Of a stretch of 64,000 bases of DNA, positions 1 to 8,038 are shown piece by piece; the first letter of the stretch is position 1; every line of letters starts with the position of its first letter. A model generated the notes under the pieces. The model was not told the DNA's origin and made no database searches. It saw only the letters and a list, made by a program, of their open reading frames with translations. A program made the translations under genes and the position numbers. This DNA is from Synechococcus sp. MU1642 (lineage in GTDB: Bacteria > Cyanobacteriota > Cyanobacteriia > PCC-6307 > Cyanobiaceae): the NCBI RefSeq assembly GCF_020514115.1, contig NZ_VTKZ01000005.1, forward strand, positions 1 to 64,000, given 5' to 3'.

Positions 1-292
1 GCCCCCAGCCCCCCTATTACAAGGTTTGACGAGCCTGGGGCGCCAGCGGCTGCAGCAAGATCTGGAGCTTCTGGCGCACTGCCAGACCCTGCCGATGGGA
101 TGGCCTGAAGCAGTGCCTGTGCTGGTGGTGCAGGGCGAACGGGACGCTGTGGTGCACGCCGCATCGGCGCAGCAGCTAATCGATGATCTGAGACAGCAGC
201 CGCTGACCCTCCATCGGGATCTGAATTGGGGCCACGCACTAATCACACCAACGGTGCTCTCGGTGGTGCAGCAATGGCTGGGGGCCTTGTGA
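1..292 (+). CDS. bioK: Alpha/beta hydrolase, 3' part (putative BioK pimeloyl-ACP methyl ester esterase)
   Basis: Only the last 96 or so codons are in the window; the frame stays open to the left edge, so the start lies outside. The visible part has two C-terminal marks of an alpha/beta hydrolase: an Asp in the GERDAVV turn and a His in WGHAL, which would be the acid and base of the triad. The serine elbow is not visible. The stop overlaps the GTG of bioC (GTGA), so the two are translationally coupled. From memory, cyanobacteria use an esterase called BioK, encoded beside bioC, to release pimeloyl-ACP from its methyl ester. That role is inferred from position; the visible sequence shows only the fold. 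Confidence 0.7.
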   Translation, partial: PPAPLLQGLTSLGRQRLQQDLELLAHCQTLPMGWPEAVPVLVVQGERDAVVHAASAQQLIDDLRQQPLTLHRDLNWGHALITPTVLSVVQQWLGAL

Positions 293-1038
293 TTCGCCCC
301 GATCAGGTGCTGGAGCGCTTCAGTCGCGCAGCGCCGACCTACGCGGGCGACGCGCAGCTGCAACGGGCCATGGCCTGGCGCTTAGCCCAACTCAGCCGCC
401 ACTGCTCCATCCGGCGCGGCCTGTGGGCAGACCTCGGCAGCGGCACCGGTCATCTGGCCGCAGCCCTGGAAGCCGCTCACCCGGGGCAGCGAGTGATCCG
501 CCTTGATGGCAGTGCCGCCATGTTGAACAGCCACCCCCGTGGAACACGCACCCTGCGGTATGACCTGAGCTGCGGGCTACCAGACTGGAAAGAGCCACCG
601 CAACTGCTGGCCTCCAGCTTTGTTTTGCATTGGTTGCCAGATCCAGCGCAACAGCTTCGGCGTTGGGTGGATGCGCTGCCAAAAGGGGGCTGGCTGGCCC
701 TAGCGGTGCCGGTGGACGGAAGTTTTCCGCAATGGCAGCACGCCGCCCGCGCAGCAGATCAGGCCTGCACGGCCTTGACCATGCCGGTGCGAGAGCAACT
801 GATAGCGGCCTTGCCCGATGGCGTGGTGCAACGGGACGAGTGCCTGAGCTTCACCCAACACGCCCCCAATCCACTGCGGCTGCTGCGACCGATGAGCAGC
901 ATTGGCGCCTCCGTCACCAACGGTGGCCGGCTCTCCCCAGGCCAGTGGAAGGCCGTCTTCCGGGCTTGGCCTCAAGCCAACGCATCACCCGGGTTCGCCC
1001 TGACCTGGAGGATGTGGGTTCTCATGGTGAAGCGATGA
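289..1038 (+). CDS. bioC: Malonyl-ACP O-methyltransferase BioC
   Basis: SAM-dependent methyltransferase that would methylate malonyl-ACP to disguise it for fatty-acid elongation to pimeloyl-ACP, the entry to biotin synthesis. The 249-aa product begins with the family's typical RFSRAAPTY segment. It has a SAM-binding glycine loop (ADLGSGTG, about residue 47) and a following acidic strand end (RLDGSAAML). The length is normal for BioC. The GTG start at 289 overlaps the upstream stop; an ATG further left (226) would run deep into the hydrolase gene and is rejected. The stop overlaps the bioD ATG (ATGA), which points to one operon. Confidence 0.92.
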   Translation: MIRPDQVLERFSRAAPTYAGDAQLQRAMAWRLAQLSRHCSIRRGLWADLGSGTGHLAAALEAAHPGQRVIRLDGSAAMLNSHPRGTRTLRYDLSCGLPDWKEPPQLLASSFVLHWLPDPAQQLRRWVDALPKGGWLALAVPVDGSFPQWQHAARAADQACTALTMPVREQLIAALPDGVVQRDECLSFTQHAPNPLRLLRPMSSIGASVTNGGRLSPGQWKAVFRAWPQANASPGFALTWRMWVLMVKR

Positions 1039-1694
1039 ACGGCAGCGGCAGTCGCCTGGTGGTGTGCGGAACCGACACGGACGTCGGCAAAACCGTGGTG
1101 AGTGCGTGGCTCGTGCAGGGGCTTCAGGCCAGCTACTGGAAACCGGTGCAGAGCGGACTGGAGGGCGGCGGAGACCGCGAACGGGTGCGGGAGCTGTTGA
1201 ACCTCCCGCCGGAACGGATGCTGCCCGAGGCCTATGCCTTCCGAGAGCCGGTCTCCCCCCACTGGGCCGCTGAACTGGACGACACGCCGCTCAACACATC
1301 ACAACTCAGCATTCCCGACCATCAGGGATCGCTGGTGGTTGAGACAGCTGGAGGGTTAATGGTGCCCCTCACCCGCAACTGGCTCCAGATCGATCAACTC
1401 GTGGAGTGGCAGTTGCCAATCGTTCTGGTGGCCCGCAGTGGGCTGGGCACCCTCAACCACACCCTGCTCAGCCTGGAAGCGATGAGACGGCGGAATCTCA
1501 CGGTGTTGGGGCTGATCCTCAACGGCCCCCTCCATGCCGACAACCCGAGGACCCTCGAACAGTTCGGTGACGTCCCCGTTCTGGCGCAGCTTCCCCCCCA
1601 GGCCTCGCTATCCGCAACGGTGCTGGAGCGGCTTTGGCGCGAGAAGGATCTCACCACTACATTCCGACAAGTGTTGAAGCGATCGTCCCCGTGA
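1035..1694 (+). CDS. bioD: Dethiobiotin synthetase BioD
   Basis: ATP-dependent dethiobiotin synthetase, 219 aa, which carboxylates and closes 7,8-diaminopelargonate into dethiobiotin. Near the N-terminus it has the P-loop GTDTDVGKT, which is diagnostic for BioD. The KPVQSG segment follows and carries the catalytic Lys region, and VETAGGLMVPL matches the substrate-binding loop. The ATG at 1035 overlaps the bioC stop. A much longer open frame to the left (from 630) is an out-of-frame reading through bioC and is not used. The next small gene starts on the stop codon (GTGA). Confidence 0.93.
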   Translation: MNGSGSRLVVCGTDTDVGKTVVSAWLVQGLQASYWKPVQSGLEGGGDRERVRELLNLPPERMLPEAYAFREPVSPHWAAELDDTPLNTSQLSIPDHQGSLVVETAGGLMVPLTRNWLQIDQLVEWQLPIVLVARSGLGTLNHTLLSLEAMRRRNLTVLGLILNGPLHADNPRTLEQFGDVPVLAQLPPQASLSATVLERLWREKDLTTTFRQVLKRSSP

Positions 1695-1846
1695 ATTCAC
1701 GTCAAACCCTGGCGACCCTTGCTGTTTCAGCACTCTGCGTTGGAATTCTGGTGCTGTTTACCGATATCGAAGTGCAGCTGGTGCGCTGGGTGAACTGCAG
1801 CGCCATTGCCACAGAGGCAGAAAAGAAGAGTGAGGTCTGCCGCTGA
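1691..1846 (+). CDS. Small single-pass membrane protein, unknown
   Basis: A 51-aa product with one clear hydrophobic helix (about residues 6-24) followed by a charged tail ending in KKSEVCR. The GTG start overlaps the bioD stop in the same GTGA pattern used between the other biotin genes, so it is probably the last cistron of that operon. No family is recognised. A role in biotin metabolism cannot be claimed from position alone. Confidence 0.5.
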   Translation: MNSRQTLATLAVSALCVGILVLFTDIEVQLVRWVNCSAIATEAEKKSEVCR

Positions 1847-1850
1847 AGAC

Positions 1851-2111
1851 TCAGCCCAGGGCCTTTGAACCGGTGGGGCAGGCGCCCAGTCGCATCGCTG
1901 CATGTCTCACGGCGATCCGCAGCGGCCATCCATGACTGAGTTCAGCCTGGATCAACTCCAGCTGGGACGACGACCAACCCCGCAGCTCGAGATCACTGCG
2001 AATCGACTGCCAGTCGCCCTCCGGGAGAACAAGGCGTCGATTGGCCGACGGCTCAGGCTGCCTGCCGGGAACAAAACTCTTGGATTGACGACGGGTGCGT
2101 GGGGCAGCCAT
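1851..2111 (-). CDS. Conserved hypothetical protein, 86 aa, basic N-terminus
   Basis: Small soluble protein with a basic N-terminus (PRTRRQSK) and a C-terminal helical part (QLELIQAELSHGWPLRIAVRHAAMRL). It is divergent from bioA, with its start about 30 bases from the bioA start, and convergent with the biotin genes on its left, separated by only 4 bases. An ATG at 2109-2111 was chosen; another in-frame ATG at 2118-2120 would add three residues. The function is unknown. Confidence 0.6.
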   Translation of the reverse strand: MAAPRTRRQSKSFVPGRQPEPSANRRLVLPEGDWQSIRSDLELRGWSSSQLELIQAELSHGWPLRIAVRHAAMRLGACPTGSKALG

Positions 2112-2142
2112 CCGGGGCATCTCAAACAGCCTCAGATCCAAT

Positions 2143-3441
2143 ATGGCAAAAGCTGCCGCTGCTGCCATGGAGTCGATCCGCCATCCGAATCTGTGGCCCC
2201 CCTTCACCCAGATGGCCAGCGCAGCTAAATCCCAACGGGTGGTGGCCGGAGACGGGGCTCTGCTGATTCGTGAAAAGGGGGAGCCGCTGATCGATGCCAT
2301 CAGCAGCTGGTGGGTCACCCTTCACGGCCATGCCCATCCGGTGTTGGCCAAAGCCATCGCCGATCAGGCCGCCCGCCTCGAGCAGGTGATTTTTGCCGAC
2401 TTCACCCATGAGCCTGCGGAACAGCTGGCCGTACGCCTGAGTGGACTATGCGGACTGCAACGGCTGTTCTTCTCTGACAACGGCTCCACTGCGGTGGAAG
2501 TAGCGCTCAAGATCGCCTGCCAGTGGTGGGCCAACCGGGGCCAACCGCGATATCAGATCGTCGCCTTCGACGGGGCATACCACGGCGACACCTTCGGGGC
2601 GATGGCCGTTGGCGAACGCAACCTGTTCAGCGCGCCCTTTGAAGACAAACTCTTTCCCGTCGCCCGTGTTCCCTGGCCGGCTACCTGGTGGGATGACGAC
2701 GCCGTGGAAGCCAAGGAATCGGCAGCACTGGAGGTACTCGAGCGGGTGCTGGAGACACCGACTGCGGCGGTAATCCTCGAGCCCCTGCTGCAGGGGGCCG
2801 GCGGCATGGCCATGGTGCGGCCCGAGTTTCTGCAACAGGTGGAGGCACGCACCCGTCAGGCTGGAGCACTGCTGATTGCCGATGAAGTGCTGACCGGATT
2901 CGGACGCTGCGGCGACTGGTTCGCCAGCCGTCGGGCGGGCATCCGGCCGGATCTGATGGCGCTGTCCAAAGGCTTGACGGGTGGATGTCTGCCAATGGGC
3001 GTGACCATGGCCAGCGAAGCGGTGTTTGAAGCCTTTGTCGGTGACGACCCTTGCCTGACCCTTTGGCACGGCCACAGCTTCACGGCCAATCCGCTGGGCT
3101 GCGCCGCGGCCAACGCCAGCCTCGATCTGATGGAGCGCAACCCCGCGGCCTTTCAACAGTTCGAACAACGGCATCGTCCGCACCTCGAACGGTTGGCACG
3201 CCATCCGCGGGTCCAACACCCCCGGCTGACGGGGACGGTTGCCGGTTTCGACCTCGTTGTGGAGGGAACCTCGGGCTACCTCAACCCGGCGGGGCCGAGA
3301 TTGAAACGGCTAGCGATGGAGAACGGCGTCTTCCTCCGCCCCCTTGGCCAGGTCGTCTATCTGCTGCCACCGCTCTGCATCAGCGATGTCCAGCTGGAAC
3401 GGTGCTACCTAGTGCTGGAAATGGCCCTCGACCAGCTCTGA
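2143..3441 (+). CDS. bioA: Adenosylmethionine-8-amino-7-oxononanoate aminotransferase BioA
   Basis: PLP-dependent class III aminotransferase that makes 7,8-diaminopelargonate with SAM as amino donor. Visible family marks are the N-terminal HPNLWPPFTQM segment, the DGAYHGDT motif, the metal-free acidic DEVLTGFGR (PLP ring Asp) and SKGLTGG with the Schiff-base lysine. WHGHSFTANPLGCAAANAS is close to the BioA signature. The start is uncertain: ATG 2143 is used, and ATG 2167 just before the conserved N-terminus is equally possible; neither has a clear ribosome-binding site. It is separated from bioCD by the small divergent gene and so probably has its own promoter in the short gap at 2112-2142. 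Confidence 0.93.
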   Translation: MAKAAAAAMESIRHPNLWPPFTQMASAAKSQRVVAGDGALLIREKGEPLIDAISSWWVTLHGHAHPVLAKAIADQAARLEQVIFADFTHEPAEQLAVRLSGLCGLQRLFFSDNGSTAVEVALKIACQWWANRGQPRYQIVAFDGAYHGDTFGAMAVGERNLFSAPFEDKLFPVARVPWPATWWDDDAVEAKESAALEVLERVLETPTAAVILEPLLQGAGGMAMVRPEFLQQVEARTRQAGALLIADEVLTGFGRCGDWFASRRAGIRPDLMALSKGLTGGCLPMGVTMASEAVFEAFVGDDPCLTLWHGHSFTANPLGCAAANASLDLMERNPAAFQQFEQRHRPHLERLARHPRVQHPRLTGTVAGFDLVVEGTSGYLNPAGPRLKRLAMENGVFLRPLGQVVYLLPPLCISDVQLERCYLVLEMALDQL

Positions 3442-3452
3442 ACGTTGTGGCC

Positions 3453-3725
3453 TCAGGGACCCGCCTGAATCGCCGCCTCAACATCGGCCCTGGAGAGGCC
3501 GTAGGGCAGCGAGCACTGCAGCATCGCTTCCAAGGAACCCGGGTGCCAGATCACTTTGAGGTCCTCCCGTTCCAGCAGCAACAGCGCCCTCCACTCAGAA
3601 CGCTCCAGGATCCACTGGCAGGGGGGGTCGTCCATTCGGACGGCACCCAGCTGCTGAAGCCAGGCCTCAAGCGCCGGGAGAGAGTGCTGATTCAGCGGGG
3701 TGCTCTCCGGGGGCAGGGCGGCCAT
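3453..3725 (-). CDS. DUF3143 family protein
   Basis: About 90 aa, matching the cyanobacterial DUF3143 pattern: a short N-terminal [21 protein letters not shown] segment, a central W-rich beta region (CQWILERSEWRALLLLE), and a C-terminal helical PYGLSRADVEAAI. The chosen ATG (3723-3725) gives the start normally seen for the family. It overlaps the end of the upstream J-domain gene by 59 bases. An earlier ATG at 3764 would lengthen the overlap. The function is not known, but a J-domain gene beside DUF3143 is an arrangement I recall from cyanobacteria. Confidence 0.75.
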   Translation of the reverse strand: MAALPPESTPLNQHSLPALEAWLQQLGAVRMDDPPCQWILERSEWRALLLLEREDLKVIWHPGSLEAMLQCSLPYGLSRADVEAAIQAGP

Positions 3726-4206
3726 CAGGTTGCGAACGCACGGATATCTTCGAATTCTGCTCATCCGCCAGCCAACTCGGCGATACCTGCCAGTCGCGGC
3801 CCTGGGCAAGAGCCACGCCCAACCCCAGCACCAGGCTGAGCAACAGCGCGATGCTCAACAGCACCAGCGAGAACCATTCCCCGCCGGAGAGTGGCCTTCG
3901 TTGACCGATGCCCTGCCAGGCATCCAGGCGGGGCTGACTCTGCAGGGGCAGGGGCGATGACGGCGTCTGTGCACCAAGACCGAGGGTTGCTTGGCTCTGA
4001 CGCAGCAGAACGTCGTAGGACTGCTTGAGCTCCTGAAAAGCAATGCTGGCCTGCTCGGGCGGCAGTTGAGTGGTGTCGGGATGCAGGGCCTTGGACTGGC
4101 GTCGAAAGGCCTGGCGCAAGGTTTCAGCGTCAACCCCGGGGCGCACGCCAAGCCGTTCATGATGGCTGGGGTGAGCTTCGGACACAGAAGACAGCCGGTC
4201 CTTCAT
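3667..4206 (-). CDS. J-domain (DnaJ-like) membrane-anchored protein
   Basis: A 179-aa protein with an N-terminal J-domain at about residues 10-65. The HPD tripeptide that stimulates Hsp70 ATPase is present ([11 protein letters not shown]). A Pro/Ser/Gln-rich linker follows, then one strong transmembrane helix (about residues 115-138) and a short polar tail. This suggests a membrane-tethered co-chaperone recruiting DnaK. The start (ATG 4204-4206) was chosen because in-frame ATGs upstream lie inside or against the divergent rsmG start. It overlaps the downstream DUF3143 gene. Confidence 0.8.
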   Translation of the reverse strand: MKDRLSSVSEAHPSHHERLGVRPGVDAETLRQAFRRQSKALHPDTTQLPPEQASIAFQELKQSYDVLLRQSQATLGLGAQTPSSPLPLQSQPRLDAWQGIGQRRPLSGGEWFSLVLLSIALLLSLVLGLGVALAQGRDWQVSPSWLADEQNSKISVRSQPDGRPAPGEHPAESALSPGA

Positions 4207-4231
4207 CCTAAGAAGAGTTGTGTGTGCAGCC

Positions 4232-4963
4232 ATGGCCGCCACCACGCCTGAACCGGCGTTCTGGGACGCCCTGGGATGGCACCCATCGCCAGGGCAGCGC
4301 GACCAGCTGGTGGAGCTTCAAGGCCTCCTGCAGAGCTGGAATGAACGGGTCAACCTCACGCGCCTGGTGAACGGCGATGATTTCTGGATTGGTCAGGTCT
4401 TTGACAGCCTCTGGCCACTGGCGGGGGAACTCCAATCAGCGAACGAGCCGCAGCACTGGATTGATGTAGGGACCGGGGGCGGCTTCCCCGGTCTCGCAGT
4501 CGCAATTGCCCTACCCCAGTCAAAAGTGACCCTGCTGGATTCCGTCGGGCGCAAGACCGCCGCCGTGGAAGCCATGGCCAGCAGCCTGGGGCTTGCTGAT
4601 CGGGTGCGGGTCCGCACCGAGCGGATCGAAACCACCGGGCGCGATCACAACTTCCGCGGCAGCTTCGATCGAGCCGTGGCTAGGGCTGTGGCGGCAGCTC
4701 CTGTGGTGGCCGAATACCTCGTGCCCTTGCTGAAAACCGACGGCCAGGCCCTGCTGTATCGGGGCCAGTGGAATGACACCGATGCCGTTCCGTTCAACAG
4801 AGCCCTGCGCCAGCTGCAGGCCCGTCTGATGGAGGTGCAGCACCGGCAACTGCCCTGTGATCGCGGTACGCGCCATCTTCTGCGGGTGCAGCCGAACGGC
4901 CCCTGCCCCCGCAGCTACCCAAGGGCCGTGGGAACGCCCAGCCGAGATCCCCTCGGGGGATAA
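4232..4963 (+). CDS. rsmG: 16S rRNA (guanine-N7) methyltransferase RsmG
   Basis: SAM-dependent methyltransferase (GidB/RsmG family) that modifies G527 of 16S rRNA. About 243 aa. The signature is [18 protein letters not shown], the RsmG SAM-binding loop, followed by the [10 protein letters not shown] strand and by [10 protein letters not shown]. The N-terminal helical cap contains [10 protein letters not shown], typical of the family. ATG 4232 is used; an in-frame GTG at 4220 would add four residues. A purine stretch (AGAAGAG at 4211-4217) lies somewhat far upstream of ATG 4232. It is divergent from the J-domain gene and convergent with the aldo/keto reductase. Confidence 0.93.
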   Translation: MAATTPEPAFWDALGWHPSPGQRDQLVELQGLLQSWNERVNLTRLVNGDDFWIGQVFDSLWPLAGELQSANEPQHWIDVGTGGGFPGLAVAIALPQSKVTLLDSVGRKTAAVEAMASSLGLADRVRVRTERIETTGRDHNFRGSFDRAVARAVAAAPVVAEYLVPLLKTDGQALLYRGQWNDTDAVPFNRALRQLQARLMEVQHRQLPCDRGTRHLLRVQPNGPCPRSYPRAVGTPSRDPLGG

Positions 4964-4972
4964 GACGAACAC

Positions 4973-6172
4973 TCAGACGCTCGACAAGCGCATCTGGGAT
5001 TCGCCCTTGAGCCGGTGCTTGAGGCTGCGAAGGATATCGGGGATGCGCTGACGCCATGGGCTCTCCTGCAGGACGCTCCGCAGCTCTTCGGCACTTACCT
5101 CCCAATCAAAGCCATCGGCATTGGCGCCTGCGAACCAATGCCCGCCAGAGCCCAACAACCCATATCGGGCTTTGGCATAACTCTCGAGATCCCAGGCCTC
5201 CAGAAGGTTGTACAACCAAAGCAACACCGGCAGGTTGATCCCCCCAGGCGTCGCATGCCAAGGCGGCAGCCCGACGGACCAGGTGGCCATCCAGTCACGA
5301 CCCAGTGCTTCATCGGCCGCTTGCCGAAGCCGCTGATCCACCGGCGCAATCAAGGACGCCGCATCCGGCAGCAAGTGCAACGCCTCCAGATGAAGCTCGA
5401 GATCCTCCGGCCGGGCCGCTCCCACGCTGATGGTGTGCACCCGCGGATCCTGGAGACAAAACAGGTCGTTAAAGACGATGGGATGCAACGGTGCACAAAG
5501 CTCCAACAGCCGTTGGGATGGCGTGTGCAGATGGCCGCCTTTGTCAGTGGGGCTGATGATGAACACCCCCATGTCTTGACGGCGGGCCGCATCCAAGGCG
5601 GGACTGTTGTCCTGGCGGATGTAATACCAGTGCAGATTGACGTAATCGAAGGCTCCGGAGTCGCAGGCCTCTGCGATCAAGGCTGTGGGGCCATGGGTGG
5701 AGAAGCCCACATGACCAATGCGACCCTCCGCCTGCCAGCGACGCACCACCTCCATACACCCCCCGGGCTCAAGGGTCTGCTCGAGATGCTCCGGCAGGTT
5801 GATGCCATGGATAGCCAAGAAATCCAGGCGATCACATCCCAGCCGCTCAAAACTGAGCTCCAGTTCCGATTCGAAGGCGTCGGGATCAGGACGTGGAGGC
5901 ACCTTGCTCTGCAGCAGTCGGGAGGGATCTGGTGTACGCGGCAGGGCCCAACCCAGCTGACGCTCGGAGCTGCCGTAGTGCCGCGCCGTTTCCACATGAT
6001 GAAAACCCAAATCCACAGCGCGCTTCAAGGTCGCCTCGAGCTGAGTCTGCGACGCAGACGTGATTTCATCGGCAGGAAGGTCGGTCCAACTCTGCTGAAA
6101 GCGCATCCCACCCAGAGACAACAAGGGGATCTCAAGCTCCGTTCGGCCGAATCGGCGGGTGGGCAGCGCCAT
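4973..6172 (-). CDS. Aldo/keto reductase with cysteine-free C-terminal Fe-S-type domain
   Basis: A 399-aa protein. The first 300 or so residues form an aldo/keto reductase barrel: the N-terminal strand LPTRRFGRTELEIPLLSLGGMRF, then GFHHVETARHYGSSE with the catalytic Tyr, and FLAIHGINLPEHLE. The last 90 residues follow the plan of the ferredoxin-like extension found in many AKRs (GGINLPVLLWLYNLLEAW, then AKARYGLLG and GHWFAG). No cysteine remains there; the usual C-x2-C-x2-C stretch reads WSVGLPPWHATPGG. The ATG is at 6170-6172. A ferredoxin gene lies immediately upstream with no gap, so they are probably co-expressed. The substrate is unknown. Confidence 0.88.
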   Translation of the reverse strand: MALPTRRFGRTELEIPLLSLGGMRFQQSWTDLPADEITSASQTQLEATLKRAVDLGFHHVETARHYGSSERQLGWALPRTPDPSRLLQSKVPPRPDPDAFESELELSFERLGCDRLDFLAIHGINLPEHLEQTLEPGGCMEVVRRWQAEGRIGHVGFSTHGPTALIAEACDSGAFDYVNLHWYYIRQDNSPALDAARRQDMGVFIISPTDKGGHLHTPSQRLLELCAPLHPIVFNDLFCLQDPRVHTISVGAARPEDLELHLEALHLLPDAASLIAPVDQRLRQAADEALGRDWMATWSVGLPPWHATPGGINLPVLLWLYNLLEAWDLESYAKARYGLLGSGGHWFAGANADGFDWEVSAEELRSVLQESPWRQRIPDILRSLKHRLKGESQMRLSSV

Positions 6173-6435
6173 CAACCCTGGGGACGGGGTTGCAGATTCT
6201 GGCGAATCAGGTTTTGCCGCAACGTTTCCAACGACTCAAAGGGAACCCAGTGGATGCAATCCACGGGACAGGTGTCGATGGCCTCCTGAATGCATTCAGT
6301 GGAGTCGCCATCCTGTCGGATCGCTCTGGAACGTCCCAGATTTGGCTCCAAAACGAAGGTATTAGCTGCCACGTGGGCGCAGTAGCGACAGCCAATGCAT
6401 ACAGCTTCATCCACCCAGACAGCCTGGTCGCGCAT
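6172..6435 (-). CDS. 4Fe-4S ferredoxin
   Basis: At least 87 aa with a bacterial-type [4Fe-4S] site: CIGCRYCAHVA near the N-terminus and CPVDCIHWV near residue 60. This is an electron carrier acting in the cytoplasm or stroma-like space. The entry uses the first ATG (6433-6435). The frame stays open upstream for 30 codons to the ycf35 stop at 6526-6528. That stretch (ending GREPLLGGD) looks like the N-terminus of cyanobacterial homologues, so the true start may be a non-AUG codon close to 6520-6525. It forms a run with DUF2997 and ycf35 upstream and the aldo/keto reductase downstream. Confidence 0.88.
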   Translation of the reverse strand: MRDQAVWVDEAVCIGCRYCAHVAANTFVLEPNLGRSRAIRQDGDSTECIQEAIDTCPVDCIHWVPFESLETLRQNLIRQNLQPRPQG

Positions 6436-6525
6436 GTCACCACCGAGCAGAGGCTCCCTACCGGTGGATTGCTCCAGCGGCCGAGCCGGGGCAGAAAAGG
6501 CGTGAGACGAAGGATCAGCCAGGAT

Positions 6526-6918
6526 TCAGGCGTCCCAGCGGGTCACCACGAGTTCAATCGAACCATCCTCGGTTTGGGTCTGTTCGGCAACCTGAAAACC
6601 TTCCTTTGTGGTGGCAGCCAGAACCGTATTTAAGGCATAGCGCTGAGCGAGCTTGGAGAGGAAGCGTTCCACCGGAATCTGTTGTTTCCACAGATCGAGG
6701 TCGGTGACCAGCTCGTAGGACTCAGATGCGCTGTTCCAGCGGAAGCCAATATCCCCACCGTCCTGCACTGCAATGGCCAAATCAGCCGTAACGGTTTGGC
6801 CGCGGTATCCACGCACAGGGCGTTCACCCTGATCAGGGGCGTAACCCATGTCTTCCAAAGCTTTGACCAGAGGCTGCAGCTGACGCAGTTCGGTTTTGAC
6901 GGTGCTGAAATGCGACAT
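6526..6918 (-). CDS. ycf35: Ycf35 family protein (DUF1257)
   Basis: 130 aa, recognisable as the Ycf35/DUF1257 family by its N-terminal MSHFSTVKTELR and the central GYRGQTVTADLAIA, and by the later WKQQIPVERFLSKLAQRYA. It is conserved in cyanobacteria and some algal plastids; the molecular function is not established. The ATG overlaps the stop of the DUF2997 gene (ATGA). The stop is followed directly, in the same frame, by the open frame of the ferredoxin. Confidence 0.88.
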   Translation of the reverse strand: MSHFSTVKTELRQLQPLVKALEDMGYAPDQGERPVRGYRGQTVTADLAIAVQDGGDIGFRWNSASESYELVTDLDLWKQQIPVERFLSKLAQRYALNTVLAATTKEGFQVAEQTQTEDGSIELVVTRWDA

Positions 6919-7121
6919 CAGTTCAGATGAGCTGGAAGAGACTGGGACTGGACCTCAGGCTGCAGAAACGCTTCGGATGTGGACTCCTGACGTTCAACCG
7001 TTCCAAGAGCAGCTTCAACTTGTGCAGTGAGCTGCTGGCACGCCTCGCCTGCAACACCCTCGACCCGTTCTTCCACACGACCATCAGGCCGAATGGTGAA
7101 ACGAAGGGTCTTTTGGGGCAT
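6918..7121 (-). CDS. DUF2997 family protein
   Basis: 67 aa, beginning with the DUF2997 pattern (KTLRFTIRPDGRVEERVEGVAG, then EACQQLTAQVEAALG). The family commonly sits beside ycf35, and here the two overlap by four bases. The C-terminal 20 residues are Gln/Ser-rich and probably flexible. The function is unknown; the fixed pairing suggests that it works with Ycf35. It is the first gene of the DUF2997-ycf35-ferredoxin-AKR run, and the 74-base gap on its right should hold the promoter. Confidence 0.85.
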   Translation of the reverse strand: MPQKTLRFTIRPDGRVEERVEGVAGEACQQLTAQVEAALGTVERQESTSEAFLQPEVQSQSLPAHLN

Positions 7122-7195
7122 CGAAGAGGCGTGATTTGCGTCGCAATCTAGTGGGGGTCTCCCCCGAATGTTGCCTTCCTCGTTACACAGCCCAG

Positions 7196-8008
7196 TTACA
7201 GGATGAAACCGTCGTTGATCAAAGCCTGCAGACGTTCTAGGACTAGCGGGTCCTCAAGCTGCTCTAGGGCGGTTCTGGCCTCATCGCGCACAGAGATCTC
7301 TCCGTCATGGAGCAGGGCACTCACCAAAGACTCAACGATCTCAGCTTGTCGCGGCTGCACCAGCTGATCGATCAAACGGCCCAAAGCCCAGATGCAGTTG
7401 CTGCGCACCACCGCTTCACTGTCGATGCGCAGACTCACCAGCAATTGACCCGCCGCGGGGTCGGCCTTGACTGGTGAACGGCTGCCAGCCTCCGCCAGTG
7501 AGCCTGGACACCAAAGGCGCACAGCCGCGACATCCGTCTGCAATGCCCGGATAAGCGGATTCAGCACCGGAGCATCTGGGAAATTACCCAGGCTCCAGGC
7601 CGCAGCCTTACGGACGTAGGCATTGGCATCGAGCTGCAGCAGCTGCAACAGCGGCTCAACAGCCGGAGGAGATGGGTTGCGACCCAAGGCGTAGACGGCA
7701 CTCATCCGCTCCACCGGACAGGAGTTCTGGAGCAAGGGCAGCAGCAGAGCGATGGCACGTGGATCACGGTGTTCACAGAACACCTGCAAGCCTTGGAGCC
7801 GTTCTCCATGGTTGCCACGCAACCAGATCAGACCCTGGTCACAAGAGCGGGCAATTTGCAGAGAGGAATCCTGCTCGGCGTCGTCGAGCTGGATCGCATC
7901 AAGCGGATCAACATCGTCTTCCACTGCTAGCTCACGCGCCAGCAGATCAGGATCCACCGAAAGGTTGGACAGCCCCTGGTCCTTCTGTTGGCTGCGATCG
8001 TCAGTCAT
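7196..8008 (-). CDS. HEAT-repeat protein
   Basis: 270 aa made largely of HEAT/PBS-lyase-type helical repeats. Examples are AIALLLPLLQNSCPVERMSAVYALG, VEPLLQLLQLDANAYVRKAAAWSLG and LLVSLRIDSEAVVRSNCIWALGRL, with about five units from residue 80 to the end. The first 60 residues are acidic and probably disordered. In cyanobacteria such repeats occur in bilin lyases (CpcE/F type) and in scaffold proteins. Nothing here points specifically to bilin chemistry, so only a protein-binding scaffold is inferred. It is followed at some distance by DUF2997 on the same strand. Confidence 0.8.
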   Translation of the reverse strand: MTDDRSQQKDQGLSNLSVDPDLLARELAVEDDVDPLDAIQLDDAEQDSSLQIARSCDQGLIWLRGNHGERLQGLQVFCEHRDPRAIALLLPLLQNSCPVERMSAVYALGRNPSPPAVEPLLQLLQLDANAYVRKAAAWSLGNFPDAPVLNPLIRALQTDVAAVRLWCPGSLAEAGSRSPVKADPAAGQLLVSLRIDSEAVVRSNCIWALGRLIDQLVQPRQAEIVESLVSALLHDGEISVRDEARTALEQLEDPLVLERLQALINDGFIL

Positions 8009-8038
8009 GCAGGGATGCTACGGGAGCCATTCCAGGGC

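Noticed and set aside
630..1034. Upstream extension of the bioD frame through bioC
   Set aside because: Arg/Ala-rich out-of-frame text; the BioD family start with its P-loop begins just after 1035, and ATGA coupling supports that start.
5015..6289. 424-codon plus-strand frame opposite the aldo/keto reductase
   Set aside because: Composition-driven shadow of the minus-strand gene; no motif and no ribosome-binding site.
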